From Niastella yeongjuensis (GTDB lineage: Bacteria > Bacteroidota > Bacteroidia > Chitinophagales > Chitinophagaceae): 64,000 nucleotides of DNA. The DNA is taken from contig NZ_FOCZ01000017.1 in NCBI RefSeq assembly GCF_900110245.1, positions 95,352-159,351 of the forward strand. The letters run 5' to 3'. The notes beneath the pieces are model-generated. The model saw nothing but the letters and a program-made list of their open reading frames with translations, had not been told where the DNA came from and did not search any database. Of this stretch, positions 17,846 to 26,790 are shown in pieces. The translations under genes and the position numbers were made by a program. Within the stretch, counting starts at the first letter, position 1. Every line of letters starts with the position of its first letter.

Positions 17846-18631
17846 TTATCTGTTCGAAGAAACGTCCATAGACTTGAGTGCTTCTTCGTGTAAGTAATCC
17901 TTACGTCTCAGTTCGAAGTTGCGGCCCAGGTACAGGCGGCGCACCTGCTCATTTTCAGCCAGTTCTTCGGCTGTTCCGTGTTGGAAGATCTTTCCGTCGA
18001 TCAACAAATAAGCGCGATCACAAATAGAGAGCGTTTCGTTTACGTTGTGGTCGGTGATCAAAATACCGATGTTCTTATATTTTAACCGGGCCACTACTGC
18101 CTGAATATCTTCCACGGCAATGGGGTCAACACCGGCAAAAGGCTCATCCAATAATATAAACTTGGGGTCAACAGCAAGGGCCCTGGCTATTTCAGTTCTT
18201 CTACGTTCACCCCCACTCAGGGAGTCGCCATTGTTTTTACGTACGTGATGCAGCCGGAATTCATCGAGCAGGCTTTCCAGTTTCTGGCGTTGCTGGGCCC
18301 TGGTAAGCCGGGTCATTTCAAGTACTGCTTTGATGTTATCTTCCACAGTTAGCTTACGGAACACGGAGGCTTCCTGGGGCAGGTAGCCAATACCCATCTG
18401 GGCCCGTTTATACATAGGTAGCTGGGTAATGTCTTCCTGGTCAAGGAATACCTTTCCCTCATCGGGTTTTATTAAACCCACTACCATGTAGAATGAAGTG
18501 GTTTTACCGGCGCCATTCGGCCCCAGCAACCCTACTATTTCACCTTGTTTTACATTTACCGAAACATGATTTACCACGGTACGGTTACGGTAAATTTTTA
18601 CTAATTCCTGTGTATTAATCTCGCTGATCAA
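17846..18631 (-). CDS. lptB: LPS export ABC transporter ATP-binding protein LptB
   Basis: ABC ATPase of 261 residues with Walker [10 protein letters not shown], signature LSGGERRR, Walker [14 protein letters not shown] and the switch His in LITDHN. These features match LptB, which powers lipopolysaccharide extraction by LptFG. The start is TTG at 18631, supported by a -7 element at 18650-18657 and by the absence of another start in front of the conserved [12 protein letters not shown] block. The C-terminal extension of about 20 residues is charged. Confidence 0.93.
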   Translation of the reverse strand: MISEINTQELVKIYRNRTVVNHVSVNVKQGEIVGLLGPNGAGKTTSFYMVVGLIKPDEGKVFLDQEDITQLPMYKRAQMGIGYLPQEASVFRKLTVEDNIKAVLEMTRLTRAQQRQKLESLLDEFRLHHVRKNNGDSLSGGERRRTEIARALAVDPKFILLDEPFAGVDPIAVEDIQAVVARLKYKNIGILITDHNVNETLSICDRAYLLIDGKIFQHGTAEELAENEQVRRLYLGRNFELRRKDYLHEEALKSMDVSSNR

Positions 18632-18649
18632 TTGTACTTAAGGTTTCCG

Positions 18650-18657
18650 CAAAAATA
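18650..18657 (-). promoter_or_regulatory. lptB -7 promoter element
   Basis: TATTTTTG on the minus strand matches the consensus exactly, 18 bp upstream of the TTG start codon; it helps fix that start. Confidence 0.5.
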
Positions 18658-18755
18658 CCAGAACTAATTCACATTGAATAGCTCCGACACGGTAATTTAA
18701 CAGGTATTTGCCATCCCGATTTACTGCGTTATGTTTGCAGGCCGAATTTATGGCA

Positions 18756-18789
18756 GAAAATAAGCATTTTTACTAAAATGCTTATTTTC
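18756..18789. repeat. perfect 15-bp inverted repeat upstream of metF
   Basis: GAAAATAAGCATTTT and its exact complement flank a 4-nt loop. It sits in the 268-bp lptB-metF divergent region, 110 bp before the metF ATG, upstream of a near-consensus -7 (TATATTTC at 18807-18814). It could be an operator or a terminator of antisense transcripts. Confidence 0.6.
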
Positions 18790-18829
18790 AATAGTTCACA
18801 AATTTGTATATTTCTCTTTAATAATATAG

Positions 18830-18899
18830 ATTCAAGCAAGGTGGCACCTGTTAAAGGACCTGAATACTGGTGAGCCTTTGAAAAACTGTTTTTATTTAC
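18830..18899 (+). promoter_or_regulatory. structured metF leader, possible regulatory RNA
   Basis: Between the likely transcription start and the metF ATG there is a small hairpin (AGGT GGC ACCT) followed by a 7-bp stem (TTAAAGG / CCTTTGA) and then a T-rich run before the ATG. The arrangement resembles a short leader controlling expression. I do not recognise it as a known riboswitch class. Confidence 0.3.
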
Positions 18900-19853
18900 A
18901 TGAAAGTTATCGATCATATTCGCCAGGCGAAAGATTCGCTCATTTCCTTTGAAATATTACCCCCATTAAAAGGTAAAACCATCAATTCAATATATGAGCA
19001 CCTTGACCCATTGATGGAATTCAAACCTGCTTTTATCAATGTTACCTATCATCGCAGTGAGCATGTTTTTAAGAAGAAGGCCGATAGTACGTTTGAAAAA
19101 GTAGAAGTTCGTAAACGCCCTGGCACTGTTGGTATTTGCGCAGCCCTGATGAACCATTACCGGGTTGATGCAGTACCCCACCTTATTTGCGGTGGCTTTA
19201 ACAAACGCGAAACGGAAGACGCGCTGATCGACCTGAACTTTATCGGGGTTGATAATGTGCTGGTGTTACGTGGTGATGCTGCAAAAAATGAAACTGTATT
19301 TGAACCTGAAAAGGGTGGTAACAGTTATGCCATCGATCTGCTGAAACAGGTTCAAAATCTGAATACCGGTATTTACCTGGAAGAAGATATTCGCGATGGC
19401 TTTAAAACTGACTTTTGCTGCGGTGTGGCCGGTTACCCTGAAAAGCATTTTGAAGCTCCCAACCTGCAAACTGACCTCGCTTTCCTGAAAGCCAAGGTTG
19501 CTGCAGGCGCAGAATATGTGGTTACCCAAATGTTCTTCGATAACCAGAAATATTTCGATTTCGTAAAACGTTGCCGCGAAAACGGTATCACCATACCTAT
19601 TATACCTGGTTTGAAACCCATCACCAGCAAAAAACAATTGTCGGTTATTCCCCGCACTTTCCATGTCGACATCCCCGATGATCTTGCCAATGAGATCATG
19701 AACTGTAAAACAGATGCTGATGTTGAAAAAGTGGGAACGGAATGGCTGTTATTACAATCCAAAGAACTGAAAAAAGCCGGGGTACCCGTATTGCATTATT
19801 ATACGCTTGGCAAACCCAAGGTGATCTACAATGTTGTTAAGGAAATAAAATAA
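18900..19853 (+). CDS. metF: methylenetetrahydrofolate reductase [NAD(P)H]
   Basis: MetF reduces 5,10-methylene-THF to 5-methyl-THF for methionine synthesis. The 317-residue protein shows the FEILPP start, the LRGD segment (VDNVLVLRGD), YPEKHFEAP and the QMFFDN motif, all typical of the FAD-binding TIM barrel. Its stop codon shares one base with the ATG of the next gene (TAATG), so translation of the two is probably coupled. Confidence 0.95.
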   Translation: MKVIDHIRQAKDSLISFEILPPLKGKTINSIYEHLDPLMEFKPAFINVTYHRSEHVFKKKADSTFEKVEVRKRPGTVGICAALMNHYRVDAVPHLICGGFNKRETEDALIDLNFIGVDNVLVLRGDAAKNETVFEPEKGGNSYAIDLLKQVQNLNTGIYLEEDIRDGFKTDFCCGVAGYPEKHFEAPNLQTDLAFLKAKVAAGAEYVVTQMFFDNQKYFDFVKRCRENGITIPIIPGLKPITSKKQLSVIPRTFHVDIPDDLANEIMNCKTDADVEKVGTEWLLLQSKELKKAGVPVLHYYTLGKPKVIYNVVKEIK

Positions 19854-21403
19854 TGATGCAACAAACAGGCTTTAACAGATTGCTCGCAGGCCTGTTTATA
19901 ATCGGGGCTACCGTTGGATTATACTTTCAGTTTTCGTATCACAAGTTTTTAAACAACGATACGCTTAGTTACATCAACCTGGCTGAAAGATATGCTGCCG
20001 GCGACTGGCAACATGCCATCAATGGTTTTTGGTCGCCCCTGTATTGCTGGATATTATGTATTTGCAAGCTGGCCGGGTTTCCCCTGTTGCCATGCTGTTA
20101 TATCATAAATTTTATAGTGGCCGGGCTGGGTTTGTATATTTTATGCAACCTGGCCCGGCGTTATTTAGTAAAGCCCCTGTTTTATTACGCGTTTAACGGC
20201 TATATGCTGCTGTTGCTGTTGTTTTACGCTATGTCGGCCCTTACCCCCGATCTGATGGCCGCTGTTTTTTGTATCTGGGTCCTGCGTCTCGTAACTGATA
20301 AACGTTTTGAATATAACAATCAAATGCCCTGGTGGGCTGGTACTATTGCAGCCTGTGCTTATTTCGCCAAACTGTATAGCATTGTACCCCTGCATTTGTT
20401 TATGGGTGGCTGGCTGTTGTTACTGCTGATAAAATACCGGTCTTTCAAATCAAAGAAAGGAACGTCCTTATTAAAAGCATACGGGCTTTTTATACTTCTC
20501 TCTACCTGTTGGATAGTAGTCATAAGCCTTCATGAGGGCAAACCTGTTATTGCAACTGCCGGTCCCTTCAATCATAATTTTATGAGCCCCGATTATGATA
20601 AGGAATATCCTACCGATGCAGACTTATATGCCCCGCCATTTTCAGCCGCTTACAACGCACATGTTAACCCCGCTCATTTGCTTGATCAATATGACTGGTC
20701 GGTCTTTGGTAATGCCCGCAATTTTAACCACCAGGTAAAACTTATCAAACAATCCACCCGGGAATTGATCAGGAACCTGGATGGAACCGGTGCCAAATGG
20801 CTGGTATTGCTCTTCTCTTTATTGATACTGGCTTTTAATCGTAAAAAGCTGGTCAATGAAAACTATGATCGCAGTATTCATACAATAGCCTGGTTCTTTG
20901 TTTGCTATCCATTACTCTACCTGCCCTTATTTATTCTTGACCGTTACATTTTAACTTGTATCATTCTGTTTCACCTGTTTCTTTTTTTCGTTGCACAACG
21001 GGCCTGGAACCTGTTAAATAAAAAGATCTTTACCCCGGCATTAGCCCTTTTATTGCTGTTAAGTATATATCCTTTTCTTACGCTTGGGCTTCAAAAATTA
21101 ACCCAGGCTTCAGGAGATTATCAGTATCAAAAAAACTTTTATCAGCAATTGCCACAGTTATCGTTTTTGACAAACCAGCGCATTGCAGTTTACCCATACG
21201 CCACCACTGAAGCTTCCCAGCTTTCTTATTATTTTCATTGCCGCAGTTACGGTACCTGGGGCGACAGACAATACCAGTCCCTTAAAAAATTCAATATCCG
21301 GTACCTGATCGCAAAAAAAGAGCTGGCCAGGTATCCTTTTCTGCATATAAAAAAGAAAATGCTACTTGCAGAAGTAGCATTTTACGTGTATGAAATCGAA
21401 TAA
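19853..21403 (+). CDS. polytopic membrane protein, ArnT/GT39-like glycosyltransferase family
   Basis: The protein has 516 residues with about eleven hydrophobic helices. Near the first helix comes the NDTLSYINLAERYAAGDW motif, in which the Asp resembles the catalytic Asp of the first periplasmic loop in lipid-linked (GT-C fold, PMT/ArnT-like) glycosyltransferases. A ~110-residue soluble part forms the C-terminus. The donor and acceptor are unknown. It overlaps metF by one base, although no metabolic link is evident. Confidence 0.65.
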   Translation: MMQQTGFNRLLAGLFIIGATVGLYFQFSYHKFLNNDTLSYINLAERYAAGDWQHAINGFWSPLYCWILCICKLAGFPLLPCCYIINFIVAGLGLYILCNLARRYLVKPLFYYAFNGYMLLLLLFYAMSALTPDLMAAVFCIWVLRLVTDKRFEYNNQMPWWAGTIAACAYFAKLYSIVPLHLFMGGWLLLLLIKYRSFKSKKGTSLLKAYGLFILLSTCWIVVISLHEGKPVIATAGPFNHNFMSPDYDKEYPTDADLYAPPFSAAYNAHVNPAHLLDQYDWSVFGNARNFNHQVKLIKQSTRELIRNLDGTGAKWLVLLFSLLILAFNRKKLVNENYDRSIHTIAWFFVCYPLLYLPLFILDRYILTCIILFHLFLFFVAQRAWNLLNKKIFTPALALLLLLSIYPFLTLGLQKLTQASGDYQYQKNFYQQLPQLSFLTNQRIAVYPYATTEASQLSYYFHCRSYGTWGDRQYQSLKKFNIRYLIAKKELARYPFLHIKKKMLLAEVAFYVYEIE

Positions 21404-21426
21404 TGTAGTAGGTGATGTTTCCCTGG

Positions 21427-23373
21427 TTATTTAGGCAGTTTTTTCAGTTCTGCTTCATTTACTTTAACCGGATATTTTTTCTTTAAATCTGCTATCCATT
21501 TTTCTTCCAGGGCTGCCTGGTAATCATTGATCACAAAACCCCGTGCATCGTTAAACCCACGCATTTCGCGGTTAGGATATAATTTAACTATGAATGAAAA
21601 AGCCACCGTATTATCCGACTCGTTTTTCACATTGGCAGTAATCAGTCCTTCAGTGAAGTTTGTTCTTCCTACAACGGGTATCTGGCTCAGTTCAAAACGG
21701 CCTGAATCGCCCTGCAAGTGACCCGCGCTTTCATTGATGTATCTCTGCCAGTTCTTATAGTTTTCTTTCATTTTTGTTCTGAACTCTTCTGAAAGCTCCT
21801 GGTTGGTGACAGTCAGGATAATTGCATCAGCGCTGCTTTCCCACCAGTATTTGTCTTTATGGGCATTGTAGAAATTCCGCAGCCCGGCCGAATCAACAGA
21901 AGCAGGGTCCCAGATGTTGCGTTGCATAACTTCGAACAAGAGGTTTCCTTCTTTAAACTCAGCCAACTGGTCTTTAAAATCTTTATTAAATTCTTCCAGG
22001 TGCTGGCGGTAGTAATCAAATGCGCTTACTTCAGTAAATTCCTCCAGTATTTGTGCCCTGGTTTTGCCAGTCTTCATGTTTTCATAGTTACGTATTGTTT
22101 CAAGGTAGGCTTGAAAATCCTTTACAGTAACTGTTTTTTTGGCAAATGAAAACAGCGGTGTTTTTAATGTAACATCTGCAAAAACCGGTATGCGGTTATT
22201 GTCTAAAATACTATCAGCAATCTGAAACAGGTGTTGTTCGTTTACCTTGATCTTTTTATAACCGGTCAACAGAAGCACTTTCTTCAGCAACATTTTCTGT
22301 GATACTTCCAGCCTGTCGGTTTGCACTATGCGTTGCTTCATATCGTCGCGCATTTGCGTATTGACGGTATCGCCGGTAGCCGGCTTGTATGATAAACGCT
22401 TTATCAGGTGATAGCCAAAACTGGATAATACCGGCTTACTGATCTCACTGTCTTTTGTGAGGGCAAATGCGGCGTTTTCAAAAGGCAGTTCGTATTGTCC
22501 AACTCCAAACTCCATCATTTCACCGCCAGCCTGCCAGGAGATGTTATCGTTGCTGAACTTGGTCACCAGCACTTTAAAATCGCCGCCGCTGGTCAATGCG
22601 TTATAGATTGAATCGGCTCTTTTTTTTATTATTTCTTTTTGTGCTTCCGTGGCATCTGGAGGGAAAGCCAATAAGATCTGCGCCACTTTCATTCTGCCCA
22701 ACCCTTCTCTTTCGCCCAGGTTTTTAAAGATGTGAAATCCGGCTTTGCTGCGAAGGACTGTTGTGTATTTGTTAACCGGGGTGCTATATATTCCATTTTC
22801 CAACTCATAAGGCAATACCACTGAGGTAATATATCCAATGTCACCTTTATTTGCTGAAACAGTGGCATCTTCAGAATACTGCGCGGCTACTTTACCAAAA
22901 TCCTGACCCTTTTGTAACTCGCCGTAAGCGGCATTGATTTTATCCTGCGCCTTCTTAACATCTTCCAGGGTGGCATATTTTCCGGCCGCTACGAAGATGT
23001 GGGCAATATGAATATCTTTTTTGCCGCGAACAATAGCTTCAGTAGTAAGCTGATTGATGCTGACCTCGTCCCGTACATAACTATCAATTATCTGGGCACG
23101 AAAGCTGTTTATTTCAGCCTGCTGGTTGGACATTGTGTCCATTTTTTTATCAAGCGCCGCCTGTACTTTTAGTTTGAAACGTATGTACAGTTCCAGGTAA
23201 TCGTGGTACGCCTGATCGGTCGGCCTGGTATCGGAATTATTCTTGTTATAGGCCTTTAGAAATTCATTTTTTGTAACCGCTTTGCCGCCATAGGTAAACA
23301 ATACCTGAGCGTTTGCGGCCGCAGTCATGAAGATCAATAATGAAGCCAGCGCCGCTTTACTGATAACAGTCAT
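21427..23373 (-). CDS. periplasmic peptidyl-prolyl isomerase, PpiC/SurA-like, with two parvulin domains
   Basis: The protein has 648 residues with an N-terminal signal peptide (to about residue 22). Two parvulin-type rotamase domains follow, approximately residues 115-220 (IHIAHIFVAAG ... GDIGYI) and 225-330 (KVAQILLAFPP ... GGEMMEFG), then a long C-terminal region rich in Lys/Glu helices. It probably acts on outer-membrane or secreted proteins. It begins four bases after the stop codon of the thioredoxin-like gene, so both form an operon concerned with folding of exported proteins. Confidence 0.88.
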   Translation of the reverse strand: MTVISKAALASLLIFMTAAANAQVLFTYGGKAVTKNEFLKAYNKNNSDTRPTDQAYHDYLELYIRFKLKVQAALDKKMDTMSNQQAEINSFRAQIIDSYVRDEVSINQLTTEAIVRGKKDIHIAHIFVAAGKYATLEDVKKAQDKINAAYGELQKGQDFGKVAAQYSEDATVSANKGDIGYITSVVLPYELENGIYSTPVNKYTTVLRSKAGFHIFKNLGEREGLGRMKVAQILLAFPPDATEAQKEIIKKRADSIYNALTSGGDFKVLVTKFSNDNISWQAGGEMMEFGVGQYELPFENAAFALTKDSEISKPVLSSFGYHLIKRLSYKPATGDTVNTQMRDDMKQRIVQTDRLEVSQKMLLKKVLLLTGYKKIKVNEQHLFQIADSILDNNRIPVFADVTLKTPLFSFAKKTVTVKDFQAYLETIRNYENMKTGKTRAQILEEFTEVSAFDYYRQHLEEFNKDFKDQLAEFKEGNLLFEVMQRNIWDPASVDSAGLRNFYNAHKDKYWWESSADAIILTVTNQELSEEFRTKMKENYKNWQRYINESAGHLQGDSGRFELSQIPVVGRTNFTEGLITANVKNESDNTVAFSFIVKLYPNREMRGFNDARGFVINDYQAALEEKWIADLKKKYPVKVNEAELKKLPK

Positions 23374-23377
23374 AATG

Positions 23378-24817
23378 CTAGTTAGATTTTTTTGTTTTTA
23401 GTTTAAGATCAATCACTTCATCCACTTGCGTGTAGCTGAGTTTCTTGGCTATGATGTTTTTGTCCTTATCGAGCAAATACAAAATAGGGGTTTGGTACAC
23501 ATCGTACAGCTGGCGATAATTGGGTTTGTTCGCGGCTTCCTCTTCTTTTTGCTGGGAAGGTAGCTGGTATACATGGGTCCAGCCGGTAAGTTTATTATCG
23601 TTGATGAATTTTTTCCAGTTCTCTTTTCCGCCATCTACCATTACCCCGTATAAAGAAACGCCTTCGTTTTTCCATTTGGCTTTGTAGATAGAATCAACTT
23701 TGGGAACGGTTTCTTTACAGTGGCTGCAGGTAGGGTCCCAGAAACAGATCACTACAAAATTGCTTTTTATATTATGCAATGGTGCCGGCTTGTCGAGGGT
23801 ATCAACCAGGTCAAGGGGGGCCGCCGGTTGCCCAATCAGGTTAGCCATCATGCTATAGGCCCTTTTGAAAGTAAAATCTTTATACTGTTGTGTAAAGAAA
23901 TCGGCCTGACCTGTATTGATGTATTTTTCAAACAGGTGAACAAATACAGCATCCTGGCCCATGTATTCAGGATTAATGTATTTCTGTACAAAATGCACCA
24001 TCAGGAATTTAAACATCTCGGTGTTGCTTCTTGAATACAATAACATATGATCGACTTCCGCAATTATTGAATCGGGGTTCGGTACTACCAGTTCTTTATA
24101 ATATTTTTCGAGCTTTGCTTCAAAGAAGGGAGTTCGCACCAGTCTGCCATCACTGAAAGAAACGCCATCCCAGTAATGAGATTTGAAATACCGGTATGCA
24201 TACAGAGAGTCGTATTTCCCGCCCGGTTGTTTGGCAGCCGGTGGGATTACCGGTTCTTTCATCGCCTGAAACAGGGTGGTCAAAAATGAATTGGGGTTTT
24301 TAGCCATCATACTATCCCGGTACAACTGCATTTTATCGGTAAGCCATTTCAACCGGGTTCTCAGTTTGGTTGAATCCTTTGCGTTCTTTACCGTTTTTAA
24401 CTCCTCGCCTGTTTTATTGATCTCGTTTCCTATCTGGTTGGTGAACCGGGTATACAAATGGAAGAGGTTATTTTCCTGCGAACCCGTAAAAATTACGCTA
24501 TTGGGTAGGGTTGCCGAATCGGCAGCGATGGAAAACTGTTGTTGTTTATCCAGCAGCAGCTCGAACAGGATCTCTTTACGGGGCGAAACGACGAAGTAAA
24601 TACCGCCCGGCAGGGGTTCCTTTCCGGAAAACACACCTTTGCCATTTTCATCCAGCATAGCAGAGTCTGCCAGGGCTTTTAATTTGCCATAATAATAACC
24701 CAGGTAAACGTAGGTGTTCTTATAAGGCTTTAACGTAATGGGAATGTTATAACCCGACTGTGCCACAGCTAACGTACAGCTTATCAGGAATATAGTTAGC
24801 GATAAAAGTCTTTTCAT
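23378..24817 (-). CDS. TlpA-like thiol-disulfide protein with DUF4369/DUF5106-type N-terminus
   Basis: The protein has 479 residues. After a signal peptide (VAQ cleavage near residue 20) comes a beta-rich region of DUF4369 type (to ~130), a helical central part of DUF5106 type, and a C-terminal thioredoxin fold from ~330 with the redox pair in WDPTCSHCKE (CSHC). Such proteins in Bacteroidota are attached to or free in the periplasm and reduce or form disulfides. It forms a tight operon with the downstream PPIase, transcribed from a -7 element at 24895-24902. Confidence 0.85.
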   Translation of the reverse strand: MKRLLSLTIFLISCTLAVAQSGYNIPITLKPYKNTYVYLGYYYGKLKALADSAMLDENGKGVFSGKEPLPGGIYFVVSPRKEILFELLLDKQQQFSIAADSATLPNSVIFTGSQENNLFHLYTRFTNQIGNEINKTGEELKTVKNAKDSTKLRTRLKWLTDKMQLYRDSMMAKNPNSFLTTLFQAMKEPVIPPAAKQPGGKYDSLYAYRYFKSHYWDGVSFSDGRLVRTPFFEAKLEKYYKELVVPNPDSIIAEVDHMLLYSRSNTEMFKFLMVHFVQKYINPEYMGQDAVFVHLFEKYINTGQADFFTQQYKDFTFKRAYSMMANLIGQPAAPLDLVDTLDKPAPLHNIKSNFVVICFWDPTCSHCKETVPKVDSIYKAKWKNEGVSLYGVMVDGGKENWKKFINDNKLTGWTHVYQLPSQQKEEEAANKPNYRQLYDVYQTPILYLLDKDKNIIAKKLSYTQVDEVIDLKLKTKKSN

Positions 24818-24894
24818 AGTGTTGCAATAACAGAAAAATAGCTTAATTATTGAAAATTAAAACGGTTAAGTTGTTAATTCCTTGCAAAGGTAAT

Positions 24895-24902
24895 GGGATA
24901 TA
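24895..24902 (-). promoter_or_regulatory. -7 element for the TlpA-like/PPIase operon
   Basis: TACCTTTG followed by CA on the minus strand, an exact TAnnTTTG match, about 78 bp upstream of the ATG at 24817. Confidence 0.45.
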
Positions 24903-24977
24903 CATGTTAACATAGTCGAAAGTTACAATGTTATAGCAGGAAGGCCTGTTTACGCCCCCTAATTGGCAGCGATAGGC

Positions 24978-24985
24978 TATTTTTG
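24978..24985 (+). promoter_or_regulatory. aminotransferase -7 promoter element
   Basis: TATTTTTG, an exact TAnnTTTG match, 17 bp before the ATG at 25003; divergent from the operon at 24817. Confidence 0.5.
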
Positions 24986-25002
24986 TGTTATAATATTTAC
25001 AG

Positions 25003-26259
25003 ATGAAACTAAGCCATCTTGCAGAAACTTTAATTGGGTCGGAAATTGTAAAACTGGGCGGTGAAATACGCGATAAGATCCGTGCGGGAGAAAGGATCTA
25101 CAATTTTACAGTTGGTGATTTTGACCCCGCCATATTCCCTATTCCCCAGGCATTGGAAGAAGAAATTATAAAGGCCTACCGGGAGCATTTTACCAATTAC
25201 CCCGCTGGAGATGGAAACCTCGATCTGCGGGAGGCCATTGCACAATTCCTGAAAGAACGGGAACAACTCAGCTATAAACCATCAGAAATACTGGTAGCCT
25301 CTGGCGGCCGGCCCCTGATCTATTCTTTATACCGCGCCATTTGTGATAAGGAAGACAAGGTGATCTATGCCGTTCCCTCCTGGAACAATAACCATTATAC
25401 GCATTTTATAGGGGCAGAACATGTGGTCATTGAGGCCCGGGCTGAAAATAACTTTATGCCCATTGCCAAAGACATTAAGCCGCATTTAAAAGGCGCCACT
25501 TTACTGGCCTTGTGTTCGCCGCAAAACCCCACGGGTACTACTTTTACCAAACACGACCTGGAAGCCATCTGCGACATGGTGCTGGAAGAAAACAACCGCC
25601 GGGGCGAGCATGAAAAGAAGTTATATGCGATGTACGATCAAATGTACTGGCAACTCACCTATGGTGATATTGAACACTACAATCCCGTATCGCTTAGACC
25701 AGCCATGCAGGATTACACGATCTTTATTGATGCCATCAGCAAGTGTTTTGCTGCTACCGGTGTACGTGTAGGCTGGGCGTGTGGTCCTCAGATTATCCGC
25801 GATAAAATGAACGCCATTTTAAGTCACCTGGGTGCCTGGGCCCCTATGGCCGAACAAAAAGCCTGTGCCCGTTTCCTGTATAATAATGAGGCGATCGACA
25901 ATTATTTGAAGCATTTTAAAGCAGAAGTGGAAGTGCGTTTGCGGGATATTTACAATGGCCTGCAACAGTTAAAAAAAGAAGGTTTTTCTGTTGATGCCAT
26001 TGCGCCGCAAGCTGCCATTTATCTTACCATAAAAATTGACCTGGTTGGTAAAAAAACTGCCAGTGGTAATGAATTAGCGCAGCAAAGTGATGTTACCGCC
26101 TATTTGTTGAATGAAGCAAAGTTGGCCGTGGTACCATTTTATGCGTTTGGGGCCGACCGTTCATCACCCTGGTATCGCTTAAGTGTGGGAACCTGTAAGA
26201 AAGAAGAGATCGGCGAAATGATCGATCAGCTTCGGAATGCGTTGAAGAAATTAAGTTGA
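25003..26259 (+). CDS. pyridoxal-phosphate aminotransferase, class I/II
   Basis: Fold-type I aminotransferase of 418 residues. The cofactor-binding features are the SGGRPLIYSL segment, CSPQNPTGT, the Asp-Tyr region YAMYDQMYW and the Schiff-base Lys in DAISKCFAATGVRVGW. The Arg that binds the substrate carboxylate is in WYRLSVGT. It resembles aspartate aminotransferase-like enzymes of Bacteroidota, but the amino donor is not known. It stands alone between a divergent operon and a strong terminator. Confidence 0.9.
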   Translation: MKLSHLAETLIGSEIVKLGGEIRDKIRAGERIYNFTVGDFDPAIFPIPQALEEEIIKAYREHFTNYPAGDGNLDLREAIAQFLKEREQLSYKPSEILVASGGRPLIYSLYRAICDKEDKVIYAVPSWNNNHYTHFIGAEHVVIEARAENNFMPIAKDIKPHLKGATLLALCSPQNPTGTTFTKHDLEAICDMVLEENNRRGEHEKKLYAMYDQMYWQLTYGDIEHYNPVSLRPAMQDYTIFIDAISKCFAATGVRVGWACGPQIIRDKMNAILSHLGAWAPMAEQKACARFLYNNEAIDNYLKHFKAEVEVRLRDIYNGLQQLKKEGFSVDAIAPQAAIYLTIKIDLVGKKTASGNELAQQSDVTAYLLNEAKLAVVPFYAFGADRSSPWYRLSVGTCKKEEIGEMIDQLRNALKKLS

Positions 26260-26268
26260 TCACCAATA

Positions 26269-26307
26269 AAAAAGATTGGCACGGTTTGGAACCGTGCCAA
26301 TCTTTTT
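26269..26307. terminator. strong bidirectional terminator
   Basis: An 18-bp perfect stem (AAAAAGATTGGCACGGTT and complement) with a 3-nt loop, A-run on one side and T-run on the other, lies between the convergent aminotransferase and the 82-residue gene. Confidence 0.9.
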
Positions 26308-26332
26308 CTCGCTTTTTTATATAAACAACCGA

Positions 26333-26581
26333 CTAATTCTTGTTGCAGATAAATACAAAGGGTTTTAAAGTATCCTTTTCTATTATCTTTTGTAATTGCG
26401 CCTTTTTTGTAAGTATCCGGTATTTCTGTAAATCGAATACCTCATGTGCCAGGCAAAAACTTTCCAGCGTTTCAAAATCCCCTAACAGCGTATTCAACTG
26501 TTGAAGCTCATATTGCATGGCTTCCTGGTTTGTATATGCATCCTTTACCAGAACAAGCAAATCGCGATTAGAGTTTTTCAT
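26333..26581 (-). CDS. small helical protein, unknown function
   Basis: The protein has 82 residues, no signal peptide, is largely predicted alpha-helix with a coiled-coil-like pattern (AMQYELQQLNTLLGDFETLESF), and ends FVFICNKN. I recognise no family. It follows the 47-residue lipoprotein gene by 12 bp on the same strand, and both probably share a transcript ended by the terminator at 26269-26307. Confidence 0.55.
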   Translation of the reverse strand: MKNSNRDLLVLVKDAYTNQEAMQYELQQLNTLLGDFETLESFCLAHEVFDLQKYRILTKKAQLQKIIEKDTLKPFVFICNKN

Positions 26582-26593
26582 TACACATCGGCT

Positions 26594-26737
26594 TTAATAT
26601 CCTACAAATCCCCTGTTTAAACCACAGCCGCATTTTTTGGACGAACCGCCACCAGCAATGCGATTACCGGAACTGCAACTGGCCATAACCAGGCTAACAA
26701 TTATCACAATGAACACGGAATAACTTACTTTCTTCAT
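26594..26737 (-). CDS. tiny cysteine-rich lipoprotein (47 residues)
   Basis: Reading the minus strand from the ATG at 26737 gives 47 residues: a charged start (MKK), a hydrophobic core, a lipobox VMASC, a Ser/Gly linker (SSGNRIAGGGSS) and a compact tail KKCGCGLNRGFVGY. Processed, the mature lipoprotein would be about 27 residues with a Cys-Gly-Cys pair close to its end. The signal peptide and stop codon are clean and the frame is free of alternatives, so I take it as a real gene. Function is unknown; metal binding or a peptide precursor are both possible. Confidence 0.65.
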   Translation of the reverse strand: MKKVSYSVFIVIIVSLVMASCSSGNRIAGGGSSKKCGCGLNRGFVGY

Positions 26738-26790
26738 ATACTTGGTTCTTACTAAATTAAACTATTTTACGAACAAATTAGTACTTCACG

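Noticed and set aside
18838..18852. T-box motif before metF
   Set aside because: AAGGTGGCACC resembles the T-box core, but T-boxes are typical of Firmicutes, the leader is too short and there is no specifier stem.
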